From Jimgerdemannia flammicorona (taxonomy: Eukaryota; Mucoromycota; Endogonomycetes; Endogonales; Endogonaceae), in assembly GCA_003990745.1 (NCBI GenBank), contig RBNI01004841.1, forward strand, positions 1 to 13,390: DNA of 13,390 nucleotides, written 5' to 3'. Below the pieces are notes generated by a model. The model saw nothing but the letters and a program-made list of their open reading frames with translations. It searched no databases and was not told the DNA's origin. A program made the position numbers and the translations under genes. This document shows positions 1-8,265 of the stretch, in pieces. The stretch's first letter is position 1. The number at the start of each line of letters is the position of its first letter.

Positions 1-16
1 AAAAAAAAAAAAAAAA
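1..16. repeat. poly-A run at the left edge
   Basis: Sixteen A residues open the window. The last A is also the first base of the ATG of the broken gene that follows. Together with the T run at the other edge, this suggests that the window is a contig whose ends fall in homopolymers. Confidence 0.9.
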
Positions 17-564
17 TGACCAATAAATTTCAAAATTACCTTTACTATTTATCCCTGTAAGTTTATCATAAAGACTTGTCTGAGTACTTTGAGAAAATAA
101 ATGAGACCATCAGCAAAGTTTTCAAATGGCTAAATGATGACAATGATGACAAGAGTGATGAAAACTATAAGAAAAACAAGAAGAAAATAGAGAAAGCACT
201 TGAGAGATTTATCTCAGCCACCTATGCCCTTACTGGTCCTCAAGTCTAAGCCCCTGCTGGCCCTCAAGCCCAAGCCTCTGTCAGCCCTCAAGTCCTGGCC
301 CCAGCCCCTCAAGCCCTGGCCCCTCAAGCTCTGGCCCCAGCCCCTCAAGCTCCAGCCCCTCAAGCCCTGGCCCCAAAGTCAAGAAGAGAATAATATACTA
401 TAAGTTACCATAATTGCAGAGTGTATGATAAAATATACTGTACCATTCTCAGGATTTGTCAACATCTTGATCCAACTATCTCCAATATTCCTTCAGGCAA
501 AAGACCATATGATAATATATATCAGATAGTGGCTGCTGTGATCAGATATACTGGAAATGCTTGA
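16..564 (+). pseudogene. broken gene of unknown family with Pro-Gln-Ala repeat
   Basis: I do not recognise this family. One frame runs from ATG at 16 to TGA at 562-564, about 182 codons, interrupted only by TAA codons at 58-60, 247-249 and 391-393. The first part (codons about 16-75) is rich in Lys, Asp, Glu and Asn, with stretches such as NDDNDDKSDENYKKNKKK that look like a charged helix. Codons about 72-120 form a low-complexity Pro-Gln-Ala-Leu repeat. After a basic KSRRE the frame continues for about 57 codons of ordinary-looking sequence (for example RICQHLDPTISNIPSGKRPY). CAA is the common Gln codon here, and the second TAA lies where the neighbouring repeat has CAA, so C-to-T change of Gln codons is the simplest reading. 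The segment contains no CpG. It could be a decayed host gene, part of a transposon, or a frame kept open by chance composition; the continuity across three stops favours a real ancestral gene. Confidence 0.5.
229..375 (+). repeat. GC-rich tandem repeat coding Pro-Gln-Ala-Leu
   Basis: Degenerate units such as CCCCTCAAGCCCTGGCC recur about eight times. They are the only strongly C-rich stretch in the first 8 kb. In frame 1 they give PQALAP and PAPQ blocks; another frame gives Pro-Leu-Lys-Trp blocks, which I treat as the shadow because frame 1 continues on both sides as plausible protein. No CpG is present despite the high C content. Confidence 0.8.
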
Positions 565-749
565 ATGAATACAGGATCATGCTGGGAATGCTTGAATTTG
601 TGCATTGGCTGCTGGGATCATGCCAGGAATACTGAATTGTAAATTAATTAGGATATGAATTAGGATGCTTGAATGAATAGTGTGAAAATGAATAGGTTGA
701 TAATTACAAATAAAAATATTGATAATATAAGATTGATAATGTAAGATTA
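565..749. repeat. gene-free stretch with short direct repeats
   Basis: No coding signal is visible. ATGCTTGAATGAATA occurs at about 557 and again at about 665, and GCTGGGA-type words recur between them. After 690 the sequence becomes a run of GATAAT and GATTGATAAT words. These look like decayed repeats of unknown origin. Confidence 0.5.
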
Positions 750-915
750 AAATTGAATCAAACCCCCAATTCGATTTGATTGAATAGAATCAGACCCCCA
801 ATTCACTTTAACTTTAATTCAATTTGACTTTGATTCAAATCAAAAAATCCTCAAATTGATTTGACTTCAATTAACCTCAATTTGATTTGATTTGAATTGA
901 TTCAATTTATTTGGA
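750..915. repeat. TTGA/TCAA-rich self-complementary repeat tract
   Basis: Words of the type TTTGATT, TTGAATT and GATTCAAAT recur on both strands, so parts of the tract can pair with each other. Two near-identical blocks GAATCAAACCCCCAATTC (about 755-772) and GAATCAGACCCCCAATTC (about 787-804) form a direct repeat with a spacing of 32 bases. It lies just upstream of the copia relic and might be satellite DNA or a heavily decayed terminal region of that element; no LTR boundary can be seen. Confidence 0.65.
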
Positions 916-976
916 AGTACTAAACACAAGTATATATTCAGAGAGAGGAGCCTCTGGAAAGGGTATTCTAGTTACA

Positions 977-1783
977 ATGGTCACAACTATAGCAATTCTA
1001 GTGCAAGTAATAGTCAAAAGGATGATTTATGTCTTTGATGATAAAAATTACACTATATGAGTATATTATATAAAGAACCTCTTAGAGAAATATGGTTTGA
1101 AGGACTACTAGAAGCCTCAGATACAAATAACAAACTACAACCCTACAAATAATTGGAGAGTACTAAGAGAGATTATGTTCACCCTTTCAAATATACAAAT
1201 GAAGCTTGTTATCCATACTATGATGGTGAATGAAGTCTGGGAGACTCTATATAATCAACATTAGCAGATATCCACATCAAACAGATTTCACTTAAAGGTG
1301 TAGTTATTCAATCTTCAAATAATGTCCAAGAAAATTATTTAGGAGTATACTGATCATATAAATAACCTGACATATCAGGTGAATTCTCTTACAACTATAT
1401 AAGTAGATTCTATTCAGGATAAAGAAAAGGTTCTAGTACTTACATATAGCCTTTCCATGGTATACAATGTTGTTGTCACAACTATGCAGGAGTCTGGCAT
1501 ATTATTAGACTATTAATACATCATAATGAGTCTTTTGAACAAGAAAACAAGGCTGGATAGTACCAATGAGGATTATAATGAGAAAGCATTCTATAGCAGA
1601 GCATATGAACAAGATAAAGACAAGTTGAATAAAGAATAAAGGTAAAGCCAATGGTGTGATAAAGCTAAGTTTGAAGAAAACTGTCATTATTGTAGAAAGT
1701 AAGAATATAAGATGGAAAATTACTATCATAAGTAAAGGGAAAAAGGTGGAAAGAAGAGCAGAAACAAAGGGTAGATAAATACT
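977..1783 (+). pseudogene. gag: copia gag with degenerate zinc knuckle
   Basis: The frame opens at ATG 977 and shows the N-terminal signature of copia-type Gag, FDDKNYTI followed by a stop where Trp is expected and then IKNLLEKYGL. The body has the usual helical spacing, including WETLYNQ and EYTDHINNLTYQV. A zinc knuckle begins at 1682: Cys-X2-Cys is present (CHYC), but the third and fourth ligands, normally His and Cys at C-X2-C-X4-H-X4-C spacing, are both Tyr. His to Tyr and Cys to Tyr each need a single transition. About a dozen stops interrupt the frame, yet it stays in one phase up to and through the protease. The start at 977 is the only upstream ATG that leads directly into the Gag signature. 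Gag would form the particle that packages element RNA. Confidence 0.85.
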
Positions 1784-2503
1784 ATGAATACTGCTAATGA
1801 AGATAATAGTAATAGCAACAGAAATCTATACTTTACAGAAGTACCAACCTATCTATATGCAGAAGTCTATTTAGGAGCTAATTTGGATAATACTTTTAGA
1901 CTAGTGAAAAATACTCTAGATCTACATGCTAGTGCTAGTTCTACCATCAGTTTCAGTACCAGTCTGTTATCTACAAATTCTAGTCTGGGAAATACTTTTA
2001 GAATAGTGAAAAGTTGTAGTGTAGCCAGCTCAGCCAAAGCCAATGTAGGCTATACACTGAGTGCAGATGCTAATGTATATAGTAAAGAATTTTGGCTTAT
2101 GAATTCTGGTACAATATAATATATGATAGCTTACAATGAGTAGTTCTCTATATATAAGAAATTTGTGCATTCTCTACCTATCAAGTTGGATGATAATAAT
2201 ATGATCTATGCTCAAGACAAAGGAAATATCAGCATAGAATTATATGGAAATATTACTGAACCTTATGGGATCTTTATGAATATATTTTATACTCCAGATA
2301 TAGGTAAAAATCTCTTTTCAATAGTCAAAATAATGGCTTGGGGAGACAAAAGAGTATATATATGCCTAAGCATAGTTATGATATATAATCTAAAGAGCAA
2401 TAAGAATCTAATATATATACTGAAAAAGGGGAACCTTTATGCAATCAATGGTATGCTAACAGAAGCATATATATTACTCAGTAGCATATTCTATATTCAG
2501 TAA
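1784..2503 (+). pseudogene. copia protease region, active site lost
   Basis: This stretch continues the gag frame, starting with a Ser/Asn-rich linker. The aspartic protease motif is at 2096-2119: LMNSGTI then a stop, where copia proteases have L-(I/M)-D-S-G-A. The catalytic Asp is Asn (AAT at 2102-2104), a single G-to-A change, and the following residues and the usual His are altered or stopped. Further on, FYTPDIGKNLFSI at about 2285-2323 is the conserved segment found downstream of the active site in copia polyproteins. The frame then reaches the pre-integrase region and stops at 2501-2503. The protease would release the mature Gag and Pol proteins; as written it cannot. Confidence 0.85.
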
Positions 2504-3490
2504 GGAGATTTGGTATATATAGTATAAATTCTTAGGATATATTGGCAATAGTATCTTAGAATGGATGATAAGGAGTAATTCTGTAAAGAGGTTGCCAAAC
2601 TACTCTATACCATCAGATTTTAGTTTTTGCAATAATTGTATAGCAAACAAAGCCTTTTGGAAACCCTTTCAGAAATAAATGAAGTGAGCATCTGGTATCC
2701 TTAATTTGATATATATGGACATCTGCAGGCCTATATGAACGATATTACACTCTGGAAAGAGGTATTTTATTATCTTTATTGACATTTATACTTGAAAAGC
2801 CTATATATATTTCCTTATAGCAAATTGCAAAGCTTTTAAGAAATTTAAGGAATTCAAAGCAACTGTGGAAAATGAAACAGGACATAGAATACAGACCCTA
2901 TGCTCAGATAATAGTAAAGAATATATCAATAAAGCCTTTTGATACTTCTTGAAGAAGCATAGTATTCAAGATTCTATAATGGCTCCCTATATATCTCAGT
3001 AGAATAGTATGACAGAGTACTTTAACTATACAATAGTGGAAATATCATATATAATGATAAATTTGGCTAGATTATTATATGACTTTTGGGTCAAAGCTAT
3101 GAATGCAGCAGTATATATTCAAAATTGTACTCCTTCATGAGCTTTAAGCAAGGAATCCAGCAGATCTGACAATAACAAAAATCAGAAATTTAGGAATAAC
3201 AGAGATCTTATTCCTGAAGAATTATAGAGTAGATTCAAGCCTGATATTTCACAGTTTTGTATATTTGGAAGTAAAGCTTATATTCTGGACAAAGGTAGCA
3301 ATTAGCATAAATTCAAGCCTAAGATAGATAAGTATATATTCCTAGAATATGAGAAATCAGTATATAGACTATAGAATCCACAGAAGCAAAAGATTATTAT
3401 CTCTTAAGATATTATATTCAAGGTGACTAAAGATCAGAAATATCACATGGAAATTCCTATCTCTATCTTGAATCCAATGGTATAGCCAAT
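2504..3490 (+). pseudogene. copia integrase, DD35E core readable
   Basis: The catalytic core of an rve-type integrase is readable across a frameshift. The first Asp lies in FDIYGHL (codon at 2708, frame 2). The second is in CSDNSKEYINKAF (Asp at 2907-2909, frame 3). The Glu is in MTEYFN (3015-3017). There are exactly 35 codons between the second Asp and the Glu, the spacing expected for DD35E integrases. DFWVKAMNAAVYIQN follows, then the copia-specific C-terminal segment FGSKAYILDKG with KYIFLEYEKS and KIIIS. Stops interrupt all of it, for example after NKAF. Integrase would insert the element cDNA into the chromosome. Confidence 0.88.
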
Positions 3491-3895
3491 GATACCTATA
3501 CTTACAATATTATAGTAAAGGTATCTCTAGTACTTATACTAATATTAGTACAAACTATACCTATACCAATAAGGCTATTAGAGCCAAGGATAATGGAAAT
3601 TATAGATGAGGATAATGAAGAGGATACCTCTTCAAAGGGTAAACAAAAGTGCAAATCTAGATTACATAATGAAGTTAAAGCAGATTTAGGAGATTATTGG
3701 AATATTTCTAAGAAATCTTGTCATAATAGGCAATATTATATGAACTATGCTGACACTTGCAAATGCACTTATGTACTTGGCAATTGTAGATGAGTCTACA
3801 ATATATGACAAGGTTATATTATTACCAAATAACAAAGATTGATAATGAGCAATAGATGAGAAGAATAGTTCACTCATTAGAAATAATATCTGAGA
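3491..3895 (+). pseudogene. acidic and basic linker between integrase and RT
   Basis: Copia polyproteins have a poorly conserved, charged linker between integrase and reverse transcriptase. Here a 66-codon open stretch in frame 2 (3593-3793) begins with DEDNEEDTSSKGKQK and turns basic. It matches the linker in place and character but has no diagnostic motif. Frame changes on both sides prevent an exact join. Confidence 0.6.
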
Positions 3896-4600
3896 CCTCA
3901 GTGAATAGACAAGCTATAGGATCTAGGTAGGTCTATAAGATCAAACATAAAGTCAATAGAATAATCAAATGATATAAGGCAAGGTTCATAGTAAAATGTT
4001 ATTCACAGGACTTTGGCATAGACTATGACAAAACATTCTCACCAATATTCAAACTCACATCTCTAAGGATACTTCTTGTAATCAGAGTAGTATATGATTT
4101 TTAAATTTAACAAATAGATATAAAAATGGTATTCCTGAATTAAGACATAGATATGAAACTATATGTTTGCCAACTATAGGAATATGAACTCTATGATAAT
4201 AATAATAATAAGCTCATATATAAACAACATAAAGGACTTTATAGAATCAAATAAGTAGCATGACTTTGGAACAGAAAAATCAACAAATATCTCTTAGACA
4301 ATGGATTTGAATATTGCAAGACAGATTCATATACATATATCTTCTGGAATGACATACTTAGACATCTGAGTTGATGATATTATTATAGTTGGCAAGACAG
4401 ATAGAGTTGAAGAAATCAAAGCAAAACTACACCAAGAATTCAAAATGATGGATATGGGTAATACATCCTATCTTCTTAAAATATCAATTATATGTAATAG
4501 GTACAAGTGTACTATATATCTATTACAAGTCACATATATTTAAGCTATTCTTGAACTATTTGAAATAAGCAAATATAAGCCAATAAGGACATGGATACTT
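3896..4600 (+). pseudogene. copia reverse transcriptase relic
   Basis: RVT_2-type motifs occur in order: a stop in the place of the conserved Trp of RWVYKIK (3928-3930), then GIDYDKTFSPIFKLTSLR, QIDIKMVFLN, KGLYRIK, LWNRKINKYLLDNGFEY, and the catalytic VDD box at 4370-4378 within VDDIIIVGKTD. The residue before VDD, usually Tyr, is a TGA. The frame changes from 1 to 2 just before the VDD box. TAG in the Trp position is one G-to-A step from TGG. The two Asp codons of the box are still present. The enzyme would copy element RNA to cDNA. Confidence 0.92.
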
Positions 4601-4945
4601 TGGTGAAGCTAAGGAAGTCAGATACTATATCTGAAAACAATATTTTCTATTAACAAGCTATAGGAAAGCTTATGTATCTTATACTTGAAATAAGGCCTAA
4701 TATATCCTATACTATAAACAAGGTGGCAGAGTACTTGTTATGCTATGATAATATACATTGGATGGCAGTTAAGTACATCCTTCAGTATATCAAAGGAATA
4801 GCTCAGTTTGGATAGCAACTTAAGCAGGAGCAGTATAAGACTATCTGGCACATATGACATAGATAGGGCTGGAGGTCAGCAGAGTGTACATTTCCATCTC
4901 AAATACTCCCTCTTTTGACAATCATTGCAGGGTAAAAAAATGAGT
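4601..4945 (+). pseudogene. end of copia pol: connection and RNase H start, truncated
   Basis: The connection region is clear: RPNISYTINKVAEYL and then MAVKYILQYIKGIAQFG, which in copia elements leads into RNase H. After a frame change, GTYDIDRAGGQQS recalls the first RNase H strand and Asp (usually D-A-D-W-A-G), and QSLQGKK recalls the start of the next strand. Homology stops near 4945, so most of RNase H, the polypurine tract and the 3' LTR are missing. Family differences make it unlikely that the copia 3' end at 11420-12395 is the missing part. Confidence 0.75.
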
Positions 4946-4998
4946 AGACTGGACCAATATATGATTAAGGACTGCTGTTTTATTTACTTATGATATAG

Positions 4999-5149
4999 TA
5001 GAAAAGAAAAAGAACTAAGAAAAAGAACAAAGAAAGAACAAAAGAAGAGAGAGAACAAAATAAGAGAGGGAACAAAAGAGAGAGTTATATCACTAAAAGT
5101 GTAGCAGGAAAAAAAAACAGAGTGAAAAAAGAATAAAAGAAAGAGTGAT
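4999..5149 (+). repeat. purine-rich low-complexity tract
   Basis: About 150 bases are almost all A and G, built from words like AAAGAAC and AGAGAGAGAAC. It sits between the truncated copia relic and the 14-bp satellite. It shows no coding character. It may be expanded simple sequence; a polypurine tract of an LTR element would be far shorter. Confidence 0.7.
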
Positions 5150-5170
5150 TTTACTAATGATTTTATATAA

Positions 5171-5340
5171 TCAGTCTGGATAGATCAATCTGGATGGATC
5201 AATCTAGATGGATCAATTCAGATGGATCAATCTAGATAGATTAATTCAGATTAATCCAGATCAGATCATAAGATCAATCTGAGTTAATTTGAATCCATCA
5301 TATGATAAATCTGAATCAAATCTCATCTAGATCAATTCCA
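5171..5340. repeat. degenerate 14-bp satellite, ATGGATCAATCTAG type
   Basis: Units close to ATGGATCAATCTAG repeat head to tail at least five times from about 5177 to 5245, then become degenerate (AGATTAATTC, AATCCAGATC, GAATCAAATCTC) up to about 5340. The unit is partly self-complementary because of GATC and CTAG. It lies at the truncated end of the minus-strand gypsy fragment. No open frame is meaningful in it. Confidence 0.8.
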
Positions 5341-5489
5341 TTCTTTTGAAGCACTATACTTATCTATCTAACTTTCTTCTTCTTTTTCTGAGTAGTCACT
5401 ATGTAGGCCTCTTCTTGCTCACTTTCATTTTTCTCTATTTTGGAGAGTACTCCTTTGTTAACATTGATAGAGATTCACATCCTGTCTAT

Positions 5490-5785
5490 AATAGGTAATT
5501 TATATCTTCTGGCATCTAGGTTGATTATTTCTCTGGCTTCATGAAGCTACTGATTACTAATGAGAATATTATAGTTAATAGCATTAATTACAATCACATC
5601 TACTGAGATGATTGCTCTTCCAAACTTAATATAAATATCTCAAATCTTTTTCAGAGGTATAGCTCTTATTTTATCTGCTGTGACAAATATCTACTTGGTT
5701 GCTTCTCCAACCTCCCAACTTAGATGGTCTGCTGCTTTCTTATTGAGAAGGCATTCTCCTACTCTAGTGTCAATAATAGTCTTAA
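5490..5785 (-). pseudogene. retropepsin-like protease, active-site Gly replaced
   Basis: On the minus strand FKTIIDTRVGE corresponds to the aspartic protease active site, where Asp-Thr/Ser-Gly is expected. Here the triad reads Asp-Thr-Arg (codons at 5771-5763); GGA to AGA is one G-to-A step. KAADHLSW follows, as in the retropepsin region of gypsy-type elements. The C-terminal half has NAINYNILISNQ, then a TAG where Trp is expected, then LHEAREIINLDARRYKLPI, which matches the conserved Asn-Tyr-x-x-Leu-Ile...Trp-Leu pattern of these proteases. The enzyme would mature Gag and Pol; both the Arg and the stop should abolish that. Confidence 0.8.
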
Positions 5786-6362
5786 AGTTTCTATTTTCAA
5801 TTTGATAGATTGTATAGACAGAAGTCTTGTGATTATCTTTTCTTTTTTTTTCAGAATCTTCCTGAACATTATTGGTCTTGGTTATCTTCCAACCTTACTT
5901 CTTAGTTGTTTCAGTAAGTCCAAATCTCATTTACTGTCTGAATATAGATATTTCCACCAGCTGGTCAAAGATTATATTGACTTTTTATTGGCTGAGGTTC
6001 TTGAAGATGTCATATTTAAAGGTCTTAGTTTTGCAAAGCTCCTTCACTTTTTCTTCTTTACTGGCTGGAGTAGTTTCTTGAATGATATATTAAACAGTCT
6101 ATTCTAACTCTATATTTTGATCTATTTCTTTAACTTGGCTTTCTGTAGTAGTCTCTATCTGTTTTTTCACAGAGTTCTTCTTTGGTCTCTCTGGTAGTCT
6201 CTTGTGGAGTTCTTTATGAACATTCTTTTTAGTAGTCTATACAGAATAGGCCTCCTGTTCTTCTTCATATGATTCTCCAATTTCTTTAAAAGTAATAGTA
6301 TTAACTTATTCTCTGTTACAAGTAGTATTGCTTAGCTGAGCCTTGTGCTTAGTTTCACTCAT

Positions 6363-6407
6363 ACATTCATATAAGTAGTGGTCTTCTTCTCTACAGATAT
6401 AGTAGCA
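6363..6407 (-). pseudogene. gag zinc knuckle with C-X3-C spacing
   Basis: The minus strand reads CYYICREEDHYLYEC, a Cys-X3-Cys-X4-His-X4-Cys arrangement. The usual retroviral-type knuckle is C-X2-C-X4-H-X4-C, so one residue is extra between the first two Cys. All four metal ligands are still present. In gag this module binds element RNA. The position, after the capsid-like domain and before the protease, fits. Confidence 0.75.
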
Positions 6408-6879
6408 GATATCTCTCTTTTTATCTGAAATAGTAGTAAACTTCTAAACTAGGTGATGATCTCTACTTCAGATTTTCTTTACTTCATCTTCTAGATGGAT
6501 AGTCATTTCAGCAAACTTCTTAACTAATTCCTCCATAGGGTTACTGTTTCTCTACTACTCAGTAGCTCTTAACTGAGGGATATTTTAATTGATTTCTGTA
6601 ATAGAGATTATACTGATTGTCTTAGGTGCTTCAATTTTAACTCTAGTAACTCTTTCTATTATAGTCTTGTTGATATCTTGCTATCCAATATTACTGAGTA
6701 TAGATATCCTTCTGTGCTAAATCCAGGAATACTGGTGATATGTAGATAACTATGTATAGTTATCTCTGAGTAGACTTCTTTTATAAAGATTGCCTCTGCT
6801 ACTTATTCTCAGATAGTAGTAGCATAATCTGTAAGGATTATCTGATATCAGATTCTGGTATAGAATGTGTTTGGATCCA

Positions 6880-7215
6880 CACTCATTCCTTAGCATATTG
6901 TGTTGAACTGATCCTTTAGAGCTTATTTAATCTAATCTGTATAGTGAATGACTCAGAGCCAGGACTTCTGTACTGTCAGCACAATATTATCATCATTTTT
7001 TATATAGATTACTGCTGTGAATGCTACTCCTGTAGAGTCTTAGAGACTAAAGGGCATAAGGACTACTTGCTGTCTTGCTGTCAGGATCCTTATGGTAGCA
7101 TACTGCTAAAAATAATCAATGAAGATAATAATAGATTTATCTGAAGTATATCTATAGAATACTAGCAGTCTCATATCTATCTTATTTAGATGTCTTAGTT
7201 CAGTAATAGTAGTTA
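6880..7215 (-). pseudogene. gag: gypsy-type gag capsid-like domain, copy A
   Basis: The minus strand from 7213 reads ITTITELRHLNKIDMRLL, then VFYRYTSDKSIIIFIDYF, a stop, QYATIRILTARQQVVLMPF, and after two more stops a Trp-containing segment, LTVQKSWL. The order of an aromatic-Gly/Arg-Tyr motif, an F-x-x-x-F/Q-Y-A motif and a later Trp is what gag capsid domains of gypsy-type elements show. I infer the domain from this pattern, its place before a zinc knuckle, and a second related copy at 7790-8100. The frame is the same throughout this stretch although it contains several stops. Confidence 0.7.
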
Positions 7216-7260
7216 TTCATTGTTCAGCTTGAAAGTAAGAGATTTATCTTAAATTTTCAG

Positions 7261-7790
7261 TCAATAGATACTAAGTTGTAATATAGTAGATGTATAACTA
7301 TATATATAAGTATATCAGATTTCTGTATCTTGAAAATTTGATCTTCTTTGACTCCACAGTATCCTCAGGATATAGGGATGAGTGAGTTAAAAGTATATCT
7401 ACCTATAGGCTTACTAGTTCTCTTCCTTTCTCTTTACTTTAAAATATTTTGATCAGAGGTTTTATTCACTTTAGATACTAGGAATATTTATACAATTTTA
7501 CTGGCTATAAGATAGCTAAGTTAAGACTATGTTTTCTATAAGTCACTTTTCACAAGTATGGATCTTTGATATTTGTAAAATCTTCACAATTATCAAAATT
7601 TAACATCTGTGAAATCTCAATATTTGTAAAATTTTAAATATTTGTTAAAGTTTCAATGACTGCTGTTTGTAAGGCTATACTATATTTAGAAATCAGATTT
7701 AGATATTATAATTAAATATCTATTCCTCTAATTTATATTCCTAATTTAGATCAATCATTACAATATTTATATTTTTATTTATTCTTTAGC
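7261..7790. other. AT-rich spacer between the two gag copies
   Basis: No domain can be read on either strand. The stretch holds a 17-bp tandem repeat (separate entry) and otherwise AT-rich sequence. Since it lies directly upstream of gag copy A on the minus strand, it could contain the decayed leader or LTR of that element, but I see no TG...CA boundaries. Confidence 0.5.
7568..7656. repeat. 17-bp tandem repeat, about five units
   Basis: Units begin at about 7568, 7585, 7602, 7619 and 7637: GATATTTGTAAAATCTT, CACAATTATCAAAATTT, AACATCTGTGAAATCTC, AATATTTGTAAAATTTTA and AATATTTGTTAAAGTTTCA. Differences between units are mostly transitions. The array sits in the presumed leader or LTR region of the gypsy-type element. 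Confidence 0.65.
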
Positions 7791-8100
7791 AGATTATATT
7801 GAGTTGGCTCTTCAGAGCCTGCTTAATTTCATCTATATAGTAGGTGATTCACAACTAGTTCTTCTGTACTATCAATGTTACAGCATCATTATTTTTAATA
7901 TAATTAATAGTTATAAATATAGCTCTTGTAGATTTTCAGAGACAAAATAATATTAGAGTTACTTATTATACTAGTGTTAGAGTTCTACAGCAGCATATTG
8001 CTCAAAATCATCAAAGAAGATAATAATTAACTTATTAGAGATATATCTATAGAATACTATTAGTTTTATATCTATATTATCTAGATACATATCTTAGTTT
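7790..8100 (-). pseudogene. gag: gypsy-type gag fragment, copy B
   Basis: This minus-strand segment is a diverged second copy of the domain at 6880-7215. It reads LDNIDIKLIVFYRYISNK and FFDDFEQYAAV, then after a frameshift ITINYIKNNDAVTLIVQKN and YYIDEIKQALKSQLNIIC. Copy A has the matching VFYRYTSDK, YIKNDDNIVLTVQK and ALKDQFNTIC in the same order. DNA similarity ends just after this point, near 7785, so copy B is truncated at the same side on which copy A continues. More stops and one frameshift make it the more decayed copy. It is either a second insertion or a partial tandem duplication. Confidence 0.78.
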
Positions 8101-8265
8101 GATTTCAGTATATATTCAGACTCCTGATATACCTCACATTATATAAATATATATCACCTACTTTTATACTGTTCTTTGGAGAAATATCTTAAGAATATAT
8201 CCTCAAATCAGAGTTCTATAAAGTGTACTGAACAGGGTGACCCTAGTATATTTGGCTGGCAGCAT

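Larger units (their letters stand above)
977..4945 (+). mobile_element. Ty1/copia retrotransposon relic (gag to RNase H start)
   Basis: The domain order gag, protease, integrase, reverse transcriptase, RNase H is the order that defines Ty1/copia (in gypsy elements the integrase comes last). Each domain carries a recognisable family motif, described in the separate entries. The coding frame changes at least three times: frame 2 for 977-2503, frame 3 from about 2850, frame 1 from about 3900 and frame 2 again near 4370. Many stops are present, so nothing here can make a functional polyprotein. The relic ends inside the N-terminal part of RNase H, and I cannot find a matching pair of LTRs or a primer-binding site on either side. 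It is therefore a truncated internal fragment. Confidence 0.93.
5345..7260 (-). mobile_element. gypsy-type LTR element fragment: gag, zinc knuckle, protease
   Basis: Read on the minus strand from 7215 to about 5345, the sequence gives a capsid-like domain, a basic linker, a Cys-His zinc knuckle at 6407-6363, a charged linker and a retropepsin-like domain at 5785-5490. This is the gag-protease half of an LTR retrotransposon. The layout and the protease C-terminal motif point to Ty3/gypsy, but no reverse transcriptase is present to prove it. Downstream of the protease a short charged stretch runs into the 14-bp satellite, so reverse transcriptase, RNase H, integrase and LTR are missing. Stops and frame changes are frequent. 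The open stretch on the opposite strand at 5724-6107 is a shadow of this coding region. Confidence 0.82.

Noticed and set aside
16..4900. Ciliate-type genetic code with TAA and TAG read as Gln
   Set aside because: TAA alone would fit at 58, 247 and 391, but TAG also stands at conserved Trp positions in the copia RT and the gypsy-type protease, and TGA occurs inside coding relics. Transition damage explains all three stop codons.
5724..6107. Longest plus-strand open frame in this area (127 codons), Phe/Leu-rich and membrane-like
   Set aside because: It lies antisense to the gypsy-type gag-protease region, whose minus-strand reading has family motifs on both sides. The hydrophobic look comes from the T-rich complement of an A-rich coding strand.
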